Source of the DNA: Clostridia bacterium 41_269
Lineage (GTDB): Bacteria; Bacillota; DTU086
Reading direction: 5' to 3'
Length of the DNA: 53,816 nucleotides
Assembly (NCBI GenBank): GCA_001508005.1
Contig: LGEZ01000016.1
Coordinates: 1-53,816, forward strand
Positions 1 through 7,613 of this stretch are shown here, in pieces. Numbering within the stretch: position 1 is the first letter of the stretch; every line of letters begins with the position of its first letter. The notes under the pieces are model-generated. The model made no database searches. It saw only the letters and a list, made by a program, of their open reading frames with translations, and was not told the DNA's origin. The translations under genes and the position numbers were made by a program.

Positions 1-650
1 ACATTGTGATAAGCACTCTTCTTCCAAGATACTGTAGAATGCCTCGATATGTGCGTTCTTGTTTGGCGTTTTAAAAGGAATGCGCTCATATTCAAGCCCC
101 AGGTTTTTACAGGCTGTCTCAAACACGTCAGATATAAACCGGGGCCTGTTATCGGTGCGAATTACAGGTTTTTCACCCGCCCTGTATAATTCTTAATTAT
201 CAGTTTGTATTTGCGGCGTAGACAGATTGTTAGCTTGTGGTAACCGTAGGCGTAGCCTTTGCCTTCAATCAATTCCATAATGTATTCTTTGATTTGCTCG
301 TCACAAATAGGGTTGCCGTAAGTATCCAGCGAATACCCCGGGAAGGGTCTGCCTCCATTATGAGACCCGGTTTTAGGGTGTTTCTGAAGATGATAATAAT
401 ATAGCTTTTTCAGTTTTTCATTTTCTTTGGCCATTTTCTTGTATTCCTGGCTGCTGTAGGTGTTAGTATCGGTAGAAGTTTTACCTCCGAGAAAATTTTG
501 TTCTCCTGCATTCTTGTAAGCCCTAACCCATTTGCTGACAAGGCTTTTTCTGAGATTGTATTTTCGTGCTGCTAAAGAACAATTACCTATTTCAATAGCT
601 TCTTTTACAACTTTTAACTTGAACTCAGGTGGATGTTTTCTCCTCTTCAT
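1..650 (-). pseudogene. IS3-family transposase (OrfA plus deleted OrfB), non-functional
   Basis: Residues 1-60 form the OrfA helix-turn-helix (RRKHPPEFKLKVV..AARKYNLRKSLVSKWV), followed by a coiled linker (KKMAKENEKLKK). The same frame continues into an OrfB-like HTH_21 segment (GYAYGYHKLTICLRRKYKLII) and stops at 162. In another frame, positions 1 to about 186 on the minus strand encode the C-terminal part of an rve integrase (VIRTDNRPRFISDVFETACKN, then PFKTPNKNAHIEAFYSILEEE). Roughly 100 residues carrying the first catalytic Asp are missing between the two, and the junction near 180-190 changes frame. I infer an inactive copy caused by internal deletion. OrfA and OrfB are read as one frame at the start, unlike the usual -1 frameshift arrangement. 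The remaining D and E residues resemble the DDE catalytic core. Confidence 0.8.
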
Positions 651-724
651 AACTTGAGATGCCCCCTTATTGGTTAAATTTTACCATTTTAAGATACTCT
701 GTCCAAAATATTTAGGGGGCTAAA
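1..724 (-). mobile_element. IS3-family insertion sequence remnant (IS150-like), internally deleted and cut by the window edge
   Basis: An OrfA-type helix-turn-helix protein starts at 650 and runs leftward, followed by the beginning and the end, but not the middle, of an IS3-type OrfB integrase. Upstream of the start codon the sequence on the minus strand begins TAGCCCCCTAAATATTTTGG, which looks like an IS3/IS150 terminal region ending near position 722-724. The other end lies outside the window. No target-site duplication can be checked. Confidence 0.8.
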
Positions 725-857
725 TAGGATTGAACAGGAACGCAACATAAATACTCCTACAGTTGCTTAACACAATCTTGGTACAATTTGACGTTGAGTA
801 TCTTAATCTGATAGAGTTAGAGGTTAGGAGTAGTAGGAAGAGGTGGTTGAGTTCATT

Positions 858-2971
858 ATGGTAAAGGAAAAGTCAGTTATATATCAAGAGCTCAAGCAAA
901 TAGGTTTACAGGAACTTCAAGAGAACATGAGCCGAGCCCTGAGGGTGGCGGTTATGGTTGCATACCCGGACGGCCGTCCGCTGAGCGAGCCGTCTAACCT
1001 GTGTTCTTTTTGCGCCCTGCTTAACAGCAATCCGGAAACGCGGGCTAGGTGCGTAGCTTCGCGTGCAGCCTCTGCTAGGGCTGCTGTAGCTACGGAGAAA
1101 GAGGTTCTTCACACCTGCCACGCCGGGCTGGCATATCTGGCGGTTCCCCTACGGGTGTGTGGAGAGATCGTAGCTGTGGTGCTGGGCGGCAGCGTGGCCT
1201 TACGACCGCTGGCAGAAGATGCGGTAGCGCGGCTGGCTCGGGAAACGGGTGTTGATCTGGGAGAACTTCGGGCGGCATCTGGAACGATGCCTGTTTGGGA
1301 TGAAGAAAAGTTTCGAGCCATAATGACGCTAGTGCAAACATTAATGGAGAACATTCTTCAACTGCTTCATGCCAAGCATGAAATCAAGAAAAAAGCAGAC
1401 GAGCTTAATTTTTTATTTGAATTAAGCAAAGCGGTCTCTGGAAGCCTCCAGGTAGACGAAGTGGCCAAGCGGGGCTACAATTTGCGCTGGAGTTGACTGG
1501 GGCTACCAGCGGTTCGGTTGTAATGCTGACTGAGGTAATGCCAGGAAGTACGGAAAGCGAAACGGCGGCTACCCTGGAGCCCTGCAACGAGCTCCGGCTC
1601 GTACCTGCAGGTGATATAGTCGCCATCGTTAAGCGGGAGGGCCGTGCCGTACATTTTGACAGCTGTCCCGAAGGTAATACGCCTGAAGAAAGGCGGCCGG
1701 CGGTAGCCATACCCCTTACGGTTGGGGGTAAGGTAACGGGCATACTGACCTTAGCGGGCAGGCCAGAAGGTGCACGCTTTACGGAAGATGAGACTATTTT
1801 TTTGACTACCCTCGGTACCAGTCTTGGGCTGGCACTGGAAAATGCTCGCCTGTTTCGCCAGTTGCAGGCAAAAGCAACCAAGCTGGAACGGCTTATTGAA
1901 GTGGGGAAAATGATATCAAGCAGCCTTAACATAGATCAGGTGCTTGAATCGGCTCTGATGAGTTTAAGGGATGTGTTAGGTGCACAATGGTGTGCGCTGC
2001 GGTTGCTCGACAAAGATACGGGCAAACTTGTGCTGAAGGCCAGCCTGGGCATGAGCTCGAAGTTGCAAGCCAGTATAAGCCGTGTCCGACCGGACGGTAC
2101 CCTGCTGGGTAAAGTTCTTCAAACAGGAAAACCCATCGTCGTGGAAGATCTAACAACTGCTAATGGATCTGAACTGCACCTACCCTACTACACGAAAGAG
2201 ATGCGGGCCGTTGCCGTAGTGCCGATAGAGGTAGGCGGAAAAATTCTGGGTACATTGAAGGTTTATTCCCCTGTACCGCGGCGCTGGAGTAAAGAAGAGA
2301 TTGCCTACATGGCAACCATCGCGAGTAAGACCGGGTTGGCGCTAGAAAATGCACGTCTTTACTCGTCGCTGCAGGAGTATTATTTGAGCGCTGTGCAGGC
2401 ACTGGCGGCGGCGTTGGAAGCCAAGGACGTTTACACGAGGGGTCATTCCATGCGGGTAGCAAAGTTGGCGCGGGCATGTGCCCGCGTGCTGGGGCTTGGC
2501 GTTGAAGAACAAGAACAGGTCTACCTAGCCGGGCTTTTACACGATCTGGGCAAGATCGGTGTAAGCGAGGACATTTTGCTCAAGAGGGGGACCCTTACTG
2601 CGGAAGAAAGAAAGGAAATACAGGGTCACCCCGAAGTGGGGGCCAGGATTTTGGAGCCGGCCAGGTTTCCAGCTGAGGTTATTGCAGCCGTGCGGCACCA
2701 CCATGAAGACTACAGGGGCGGTGGTTATCCCGCAGGCCTGGTGGGAGAAGATATCCCACTCCTGGCGCGCATTATCCGCGTAGCGGATGCTTACGATGCG
2801 ATGACGTCGGCCAGGCCATACCGTGAGGCGCTTACTGCGCAACGGGCACGGGAGGAACTGCGGCGGTGTGCGGGCGAGCAGTTTGATCCCCGGGTGGTGG
2901 ATGCTTTCCTACGGATTCCGCAGGAAGAATTGGAAGATATTACCACCGGGGGGGGGGAGGGGGTACTCTAA
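858..2971 (+). pseudogene. PocR-GAF-GAF-HD-GYP cyclic-di-GMP phosphodiesterase-type regulator, frameshifted
   Basis: Two adjoining frames make one protein. The first (to 1496) carries a PocR sensory domain with its Cys pattern (LCSFCALL, RARCVAS, HTCHAGLAYLAVP), then the start of a GAF domain (LNFLFELSKAVSGSLQVDEVAK). The second frame continues the same GAF domain (read upstream as AGLQFALELTGATSGS), then a second GAF and a C-terminal HD-GYP domain with HSMR, LHDLGKIG, HHHEDYRGGGYP and RIIRVADAYDAMTS. Restoring one G near 1468-1471 (AAGCGGGG to AAGGCGGGG) joins them. HD-GYP proteins hydrolyse c-di-GMP, and PocR domains bind small organic ligands. ATG 858 is preferred over GTG 843 because AGGTGG lies 11 nt upstream. 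The gene is visibly richer in GC than its neighbours, suggesting transfer. It ends in a G10-A-G5 run just before the stop. A sequencing error rather than true decay is possible. Confidence 0.75.
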
Positions 2972-3185
2972 TAGCTTTGTTGATCGAGATACTTTTCTCG
3001 CTAAGGAAGTAGCGTGTTAAGCGGCAAGGGTAATCCAAAGAGATCGGGAAATGGTAGCAGCAAAGTAACCCTGGTTACAAAAACGGTTTGCCTCAGAAGA
3101 AACCTGTCATGAATACCTCAATCGACTCCGTTAGCCGGACAGATTCCCTAAGGAAATATTACATTACAAAAATCCCGCCGGAATG

Positions 3186-3205
3186 CCCCCGATTTCAATC
3201 GGGGG
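3186..3205 (+). terminator. perfect 9-bp hairpin downstream of the HD-GYP gene
   Basis: CCCCCGATT at 3186-3194 pairs perfectly with AATCGGGGG at 3197-3205 across a 2-nt centre. The following T run is only TTT, so termination would be weak. Compact hairpins of this composition also occur at the ends of IS200/IS605-type elements. Which of the two it is cannot be decided from this sequence. Confidence 0.4.
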
Positions 3206-3609
3206 TTTCAGAAAAATCAAGTAAATTCTCAAAACAAAACACTAAGCCATGCAGGCAACCTCCCTTCCCAACCTTCTAGAGAAGTAGCAGCCTTAACATC
3301 ACCCTTAGCTATTTCATTTGATGCTAAAGGTGCGGCTTCTGGGAATATACCAGCACATTACCTCATACCCCGCCGCCGGCCCATCTTATTTACTATTTTT
3401 TTGATGTCTCTACCTGTTCCCTTCCTGCGCTCACAAGCCACTTGCAGCTGTTCTTTATACCTCTTTTTAATAGCCTCATTTTCCGGCCTGTGTACCTCTC
3501 AGTCCACCGCCTGTTGGAATTCCGATTGTTTTTGTAATAATTTGTACACTCTTTCAAAAGGGCTAATAACGGATTATACAGGAGCCTGCAGAAAAAAAGC
3601 TTAAAATGG
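3206..3609. other. gene-poor stretch, apparently decayed sequence
   Basis: No intact gene with a ribosome binding site is visible. The only coding-like signal is a short minus-strand frame described separately. Base composition is mixed, in keeping with an eroded accessory region between the HD-GYP gene and the zinc-ribbon gene. Confidence 0.4.
3358..3545 (-). pseudogene. possible decayed coding fragment of unknown function
   Basis: On the minus strand one frame reads FERVYKLLQKQSEFQQAVD, then a TGA stop, then ENEAIKKRYKEQLQVACER and further basic residues ending GRRRGMR before TAA. The amphipathic, lysine-rich composition looks protein-coding, but there is an internal stop and no start or ribosome binding site. 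I do not recognise the family. It may be the tail of a phage or transposon gene. Confidence 0.2.
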
Positions 3610-3819
3610 CTATTTAGTTACATGGAAAAATTCAAAAAACAAAACAGAATGACCTGGTGAAGCTTCAATCCATCCCAGAAATTCGCCGCATTGAGGGCAT
3701 TCAACAGCCTTCCTTCCATGAATATTTTTTTTACAGGCTCGCCTGATGTAACAGTAAAATAATATAGTTTTCTTACACCACTTACAGTACGCAAAGTGTT
3801 TTGTTTTGCATAATTCCAC
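3610..3819 (-). CDS. small zinc-ribbon-like protein, 69 aa
   Basis: The frame begins with GTG at 3819, preceded by GGGAG about 9 nt upstream, and contains several Cys pairs: CELCK-like start (ELCKTKHFAYCKWCKK), then CYIRRACKK, and a final CPQCGEFLGWIE. The last CPxCG knuckle is typical of zinc ribbons. A longer overlapping frame on the same strand starts at 3884 but has no family features. The function is unknown. Candidates are nucleic-acid binding or a Com/zinc-finger-like miniprotein. It lies downstream of no other gene on its strand and is followed by the decayed stretch. Confidence 0.5.
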   Translation of the reverse strand: MELCKTKHFAYCKWCKKTILFYCYIRRACKKNIHGRKAVECPQCGEFLGWIEASPGHSVLFFEFFHVTK

Positions 3820-3945
3820 AAAATCACTCTCCCACTTTGTTTCCGAAGCCTCATAACGTTTCCATTATTGTTAAAAAAGGGCATTAATAATCCTACCCAT
3901 TTGGAAATAAATTATTCCCCTTTAAAAGAAAAGGTGTCTTATAAA

Positions 3946-3976
3946 CAAAAAAGCGCACCAGGTTTCTAAGTGCGCC
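3946..3976 (-). terminator. rho-independent terminator of the oxidoreductase-MTHFR_C fusion gene
   Basis: On the minus strand GGCGCAC pairs with GTGCGC(T) (arms 3970-3975 and 3953-3958), followed by TTTTTTG. It lies about 35 nt after the stop codon at 4010. Confidence 0.75.
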
Positions 3977-4009
3977 ATCAGTAACTTAATATTTATCATT
4001 TGTTCAATA

Positions 4010-5791
4010 TCACCCAGATAACCTTAAAAGCTCCTCACTCCCAAGGGACCCCAAAGAAGCTGCCGTGTTTTTTAGATACTTATTTTCCAAATAAGACCAG
4101 CATTTGGGGGGAATATACTCCTTTAAGTTTTCAATTTTTCCCGCCCTTTTAACCAAATCATAAATCAATTGCCAGCCGCAGTCTTCATTTTTGTCAATTT
4201 CACACCGACCTTCCATCGAACCCCCGCAGGGACCGTTTACAGAGCTTTTATTACACCTGATAACGGGACAAATCCCCCCGGTAATGTGAATTGTGCATTC
4301 TTCCCCACAGATAAAGCAGTTCCCGCAGTTAAGGCATCTCCGTGCCTCAGCAATTGCCTGCTCCACCGTTAGGCCGTACTTTTCCTCCCTAAAATCCTCT
4401 TTTCGGACTTCTGCTTCTGGTCTTTGGGGCACCTGTCTCTCATAATCATAAATAGGAATACCCTCAGGTACCTGTATTACTGGATGCTGGGCTGTTCTCC
4501 CCTCTTTTAAATCCCTTCCTGTAAGATACCTGTGAATCGATTCTGCTGCTTCGTGCCCTGCATTTACTGCTTCAACTATAGATTTTGGACCGCTTACAAC
4601 ATCGCCACAGGCAAATATACCGGATCGTCCTGTTTCAAGGGTTATTTCATCCACTTTAATTAATCTGCGCTCAGATACTTCAATTCCTTCAACAGAATCT
4701 AAAAAATCCAAATCTGCTGTTTGCCCCACAGCAATAATAACTGTATCAGCTTCTATTATTCTTTCGGAACCCTCAATAAAAACAGGATTAAATTTTCCCT
4801 TTTCATCAAAAACAGAAGCTGTTTTCAACATCTCAACTCCCACTACTCTACCCCATTCATTTCCTATTATTCTTTTGGGGCCCAAGCAGTTTAAAATTTC
4901 TAATCCTTCTTCTACTGCTGCCTCTATTTCCCAAGGATGAGCGGGCATTTCTTCTCTTTTCTCCAAACAGGCTAGGGTAACTCTTTCTGCACCTAATCGG
5001 AATGATGTCCTAGCAACGTCAATGGCAACATTTCCTCCTCCAATAACCAAAACGTTGTCTCCAATTGATGGGAGATAGTCCGATTTAGCTCTCCTTAAAA
5101 AATCAAGCCCCCAATAAACACGTTCATTATCAATGCCTTCGAGTTTTAATATTACACTCTTTTGAGTCCCCACAGCAATAAGAATAGCATCAAAATACAT
5201 TTCCAGTTCTCGAAGTGTAATATTCCTGCCCACCTCTGTGTTAACTTTAATTTCTATTCCAACATCAAGAATGTCATTTATATCTTGTTCCACTACATCT
5301 TCAGGCAATCTGTAAAATGGTATAGCAGCCCTAAGCATCCCCCCTGGTTTATTTTCTTTTTCAAATACCACAACCTTATATCCTTTTCTCCGAAGATCAT
5401 AGGCTGCTGTTAGCCCTGCAGGACCCGAACCAATTACTGCTACACTATGGTTATACATGTCCTCTATAATAGGCTGACTGCTGCTTCTGCGCCTTCCATA
5501 ATCTGCAGCAGCCCTCTTTAACGCAGCTATTGATACCGGTTTATCGTATTTCCCACGGTTGCATTCTGCTTCGCAGGGATGATGACATATACGGCCGCAA
5601 ATGCCGGGAAATGGCATTCTCTGACGTATTACTTCTAAAGCTTCTTCAAACCTACCCTGAGAAATTAACGCAACGTAAGCTGCAGCGTTTACCCCTGCTG
5701 GACAAGCACTTCTGCATGGAGGTTCACCGTTTCTTTTTATAAACAAACTTTCCGAGGGAGTTTTTTTGTCAGATTTATAACTTATTGGCAA
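4010..5791 (-). CDS. GltD-like FAD/NAD(P) oxidoreductase fused to a MetV-like methylenetetrahydrofolate reductase C-terminal domain, 593 aa
   Basis: Residues 20-80 are the N-terminal iron-sulfur region of glutamate-synthase small-subunit-like proteins (C26, C30, C65, C69, C73, C77). An FAD Rossmann motif GSGPAG is at 121-126, an NAD(P) motif GGGNVA at 251-256, and the closing FAD motif ACGDVVSGP near 394-402. From 486 onward come CLNCGNCFICGEEC and then a domain at about 506-567 (CPVIRCNKSSVNGPCGGS, CEIDKNEDCGWQLIYD, IPPKCWS) that matches my memory of the zinc/iron-sulfur MTHFR_C (MetV-type) family. GltD-like proteins move electrons between NAD(P)H and partner enzymes. The tail suggests docking to a MetF-type methylene-THF reductase, which is inference because no metF is in the window. 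The start is TTG at 5791 with GGGGG about 10 nt upstream. It is monocistronic with its own terminator. Confidence 0.85.
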   Translation of the reverse strand: MPISYKSDKKTPSESLFIKRNGEPPCRSACPAGVNAAAYVALISQGRFEEALEVIRQRMPFPGICGRICHHPCEAECNRGKYDKPVSIAALKRAAADYGRRRSSSQPIIEDMYNHSVAVIGSGPAGLTAAYDLRRKGYKVVVFEKENKPGGMLRAAIPFYRLPEDVVEQDINDILDVGIEIKVNTEVGRNITLRELEMYFDAILIAVGTQKSVILKLEGIDNERVYWGLDFLRRAKSDYLPSIGDNVLVIGGGNVAIDVARTSFRLGAERVTLACLEKREEMPAHPWEIEAAVEEGLEILNCLGPKRIIGNEWGRVVGVEMLKTASVFDEKGKFNPVFIEGSERIIEADTVIIAVGQTADLDFLDSVEGIEVSERRLIKVDEITLETGRSGIFACGDVVSGPKSIVEAVNAGHEAAESIHRYLTGRDLKEGRTAQHPVIQVPEGIPIYDYERQVPQRPEAEVRKEDFREEKYGLTVEQAIAEARRCLNCGNCFICGEECTIHITGGICPVIRCNKSSVNGPCGGSMEGRCEIDKNEDCGWQLIYDLVKRAGKIENLKEYIPPKCWSYLENKYLKNTAASLGSLGSEELLRLSG

Positions 5792-5962
5792 AGGAAATTA
5801 ACCCCCAATCAACTTTAAAGTTTAAATGAATTTATTTTTTCAGTAATTTTATCAAATAAAATACTATAATTCCATTCACATTAAAACACTTAAAAAGTTT
5901 TTAACAAAGTTTTCAGCACTAAAAGATTATTTAATATGATTCCTATTTAAAAAAAAAAACTG

Positions 5963-5971
5963 TGTTATAAT
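5963..5971 (+). promoter_or_regulatory. extended -10 promoter element
   Basis: TGT-TATAAT (TG at 5963-5964, TATAAT at 5966-5971) lies about 50 nt before the small gene at 6021. The -35 region is poor, as is allowed for an extended -10. Confidence 0.5.
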
Positions 5972-6020
5972 ATTACAGAAAAATAAATCTTCATAAAAAA
6001 TATAGAAAGGAATGTTTACA

Positions 6021-6212
6021 ATGGAACAAAAAAAATTTGTTATAGCTATGCTCAAAAATGAAACTTGGTATTTTTATAATGAAGGCAGTTGGGTGGAAGA
6101 TGTAAACAAAGCTAATTTGTTTAACAAAGAAACTGCACTCCCCCTTTGCGAAGAATTATTTAAAAGCAATCCTAATGTAGTGGTTTTCAGCTCCAAGCTG
6201 TTTGGTATATAA
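6021..6212 (+). CDS. small hypothetical protein, 63 aa
   Basis: The ATG at 6021 (MEQKKFVIAMLKNETWYFYN) is chosen because AAAGG at 6006-6010 sits 10 nt upstream. An in-frame ATG at 6012 is too close to it. The product is a soluble, aromatic-rich peptide with W, Y and F clustered at 15-25 and a C-terminal NVVVFSSKLFGI. I recognise no family. It has its own extended -10 promoter and stands between divergent neighbours, so it is probably expressed alone or with the next small gene. Confidence 0.6.
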   Translation: MEQKKFVIAMLKNETWYFYNEGSWVEDVNKANLFNKETALPLCEELFKSNPNVVVFSSKLFGI

Positions 6213-6302
6213 TAAGCGTTTATCTTCATACCTTTAATTTGGTCTTAATATATTTATTATGGTAAAATATATCCAGCAGCTCAAAAATTTGGGGAGGATC
6301 CT

Positions 6303-6560
6303 ATGTCCAAAAAGAAAAAAAAATCTAAACAAAAACAAAATCATGCATCCGAACAACAAAAAATCCCCATGTGGGGGATGCTCGTTGCTGCCGTTATGGC
6401 ACTTCTTATGGTTAATGTAGGTCTTGTTATATTAGATAATCTCGGGGTAAAAAATGACATGATAAGAATTATCGTGGTTATCATCCTGGCAGTAGCAGCA
6501 GGGCTTTTGGCAAGGCCTCTTACTATAGCACTTCAGAACCGTTTTAGAGGAAAAAAATAA
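6303..6560 (+). CDS. small membrane protein with two transmembrane segments, 85 aa
   Basis: A strongly basic N-terminus (SKKKKKSKQKQ) precedes two hydrophobic segments at about residues 24-46 and 54-74, with a short loop (DNLGVKND) and a basic tail (NRFRGKK). Positive charges at both ends predict both termini in the cytoplasm. GGGGAGG lies 7-8 nt before ATG 6303. A plausible promoter (TTGGTC at 6239-6244, 18 bp, TAAAAT at 6263-6268) precedes it. No family is recognised. Confidence 0.65.
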   Translation: MSKKKKKSKQKQNHASEQQKIPMWGMLVAAVMALLMVNVGLVILDNLGVKNDMIRIIVVIILAVAAGLLARPLTIALQNRFRGKK

Positions 6561-6615
6561 AAATTCTTCATATCTAATTTCAGATAATTCAAAGTTTTGT
6601 TTTATGCTGTCAGCA

Positions 6616-6640
6616 AACCTTTTTAAAAGGTTGACTTTTT
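6616..6640 (+). terminator. possible terminator after the small membrane protein gene
   Basis: The AT-rich palindrome AACCTTTTTAAAAGGTT (6616-6632) is followed by GACTTTTTTCTTCTTTTT. The stem is weak but correctly placed about 55 nt after the stop codon. Confidence 0.35.
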
Positions 6641-6653
6641 TCTTCTTTTTGCT

Positions 6654-6770
6654 TTATTCTTGTTCCTTCACTTCAAAATCATCAGGGTTTTTAGCACTAT
6701 TTTCCTGAAATTTATCTGCTACATGTTCCCGTGCCTTTTTTTCAATTTCTTCTTCTCTTTTTTCAACCAT
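6654..6770 (-). CDS. very small highly charged protein, 38 aa
   Basis: On the minus strand ATG at 6770 is preceded by a full GGGAGGA ribosome binding site with about 9 nt spacing. The frame reads MVEKREEEIEKKAREHVADK, then FQENSAKNPDDFEVKEQE, and stops at 6654. It has 11 Glu, 7 Lys, no Cys or Trp and helix-forming character, so it is a soluble charged microprotein. It is below the usual length cut-off for gene callers. The function is unknown. It is the only gene in the 6561-6935 interval, which otherwise holds only the weak terminator and AT-rich sequence. Confidence 0.55.
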   Translation of the reverse strand: MVEKREEEIEKKAREHVADKFQENSAKNPDDFEVKEQE

Positions 6771-6935
6771 CAACTTTAGTCCTCCCTTTTTTTAAACATT
6801 ATTCCCCAATTTTAAAAACTAAAAACAAGTTGAATTTAAGTAGTTTTTCCCAATATTTTTAAATATGATGGAGGAATTTGTCATTAAAACTAGAAAAAAA
6901 TAAATTAAATTGTCGTATGTCGGGAGGACTGCTTA

Positions 6936-7577
6936 ATGCCGGCTTTTTCTATTAAAGGTACCAAAAATGGGCTTGTAATCTGTATCGAACCACGCTGTGA
7001 ATTTGAAGAAATCAAGAGAGAACTAATTAACAAACTAGAAAAAGCCTCCAATTTTTTCAAAGGGGCAAGGTTCAATATTTTTTCAGCGGGAAGCCTTTCT
7101 GCAGAACAGCTTCAGATACTTAAAAATATTTGTTTAGACCGCGGAATGACCCTTGACACCAGTATTGTACTTCCAACACAGCAGAATAACAGCCATCCAC
7201 AAGCTTCTGCAAAAGATTCATCGGGAACAGATAATATCATTTTAAGAAAAAATATTCGGTCAGGACAAATAGTAACAGCTCCTAAGGACTTAGTAATAGT
7301 GGGGAATGTAAATCCAGGAGCGGAGCTCATTGCTGGAGGCAGTATTATAGTTATGGGCAGTCTAAGGGGCACTGTCCACGCGGGAGCATTTGGTGATGAT
7401 ACTGCAGTAGTCTTTGCACATGAAATGCAGCCTTCTCAAATTCGCATTGCACAATTTGTAGCATGCAGCCCTGATACCCGAGAAAAAGAAAAAATTAATT
7501 ATCCCGAAATTGCATATGTTTCAAATAATATGATAGTAATTGAAAAATATAAAAAGGAATTTTTAAATGCAATTTGA
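6936..7577 (+). CDS. minC: septum site-determining protein MinC
   Basis: This 213-residue protein has the two-domain layout of MinC: an N-terminal FtsZ-inhibitory domain (residues 1-95) and, from about 103, the right-handed beta-helix domain with the family signature (LRKNIRSGQIVTAPKDLVIVG, NPGAELIAGGSIIVMGSLRGTVHAG, IAQFVACS). MinC blocks FtsZ polymerisation away from midcell and normally needs MinD for membrane recruitment. No minD or minE/divIVA is in the window, so the gene stands alone here. CGGGAGGA lies about 8 nt before ATG 6936. It converges with pyk, only 18 nt separating the two stop codons. Confidence 0.93.
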   Translation: MPAFSIKGTKNGLVICIEPRCEFEEIKRELINKLEKASNFFKGARFNIFSAGSLSAEQLQILKNICLDRGMTLDTSIVLPTQQNNSHPQASAKDSSGTDNIILRKNIRSGQIVTAPKDLVIVGNVNPGAELIAGGSIIVMGSLRGTVHAGAFGDDTAVVFAHEMQPSQIRIAQFVACSPDTREKEKINYPEIAYVSNNMIVIEKYKKEFLNAI

Positions 7578-7591
7578 TTTAAAAATTCAGC

Positions 7592-7613
7592 AAAACTAAA
7601 CAACATTAGTTTT
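7592..7613. terminator. weak bidirectional hairpin between convergent minC and pyk
   Basis: AAAACTAA at 7592-7599 pairs with TTAGTTTT at 7606-7613. The stem is AT-rich and A or T runs lie on either side. It sits exactly at the junction of two convergent genes, overlapping the pyk stop codon. Confidence 0.3.

Noticed and set aside
686-804. 9-bp inverted repeat AAGATACTC / GAGTATCTT near the IS end
   Set aside because: Too short and one arm lies inside the IS; could be chance and matches no known end rule.
1090-2842. Long minus-strand frames opposite the HD-GYP gene
   Set aside because: GC-rich antisense shadows without ribosome binding sites or recognisable domains.
3088-3279. Plus-strand 63-codon frame after the HD-GYP gene
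   Set aside because: No ribosome binding site, composition not protein-like, and it spans the CCCCCGATT hairpin.
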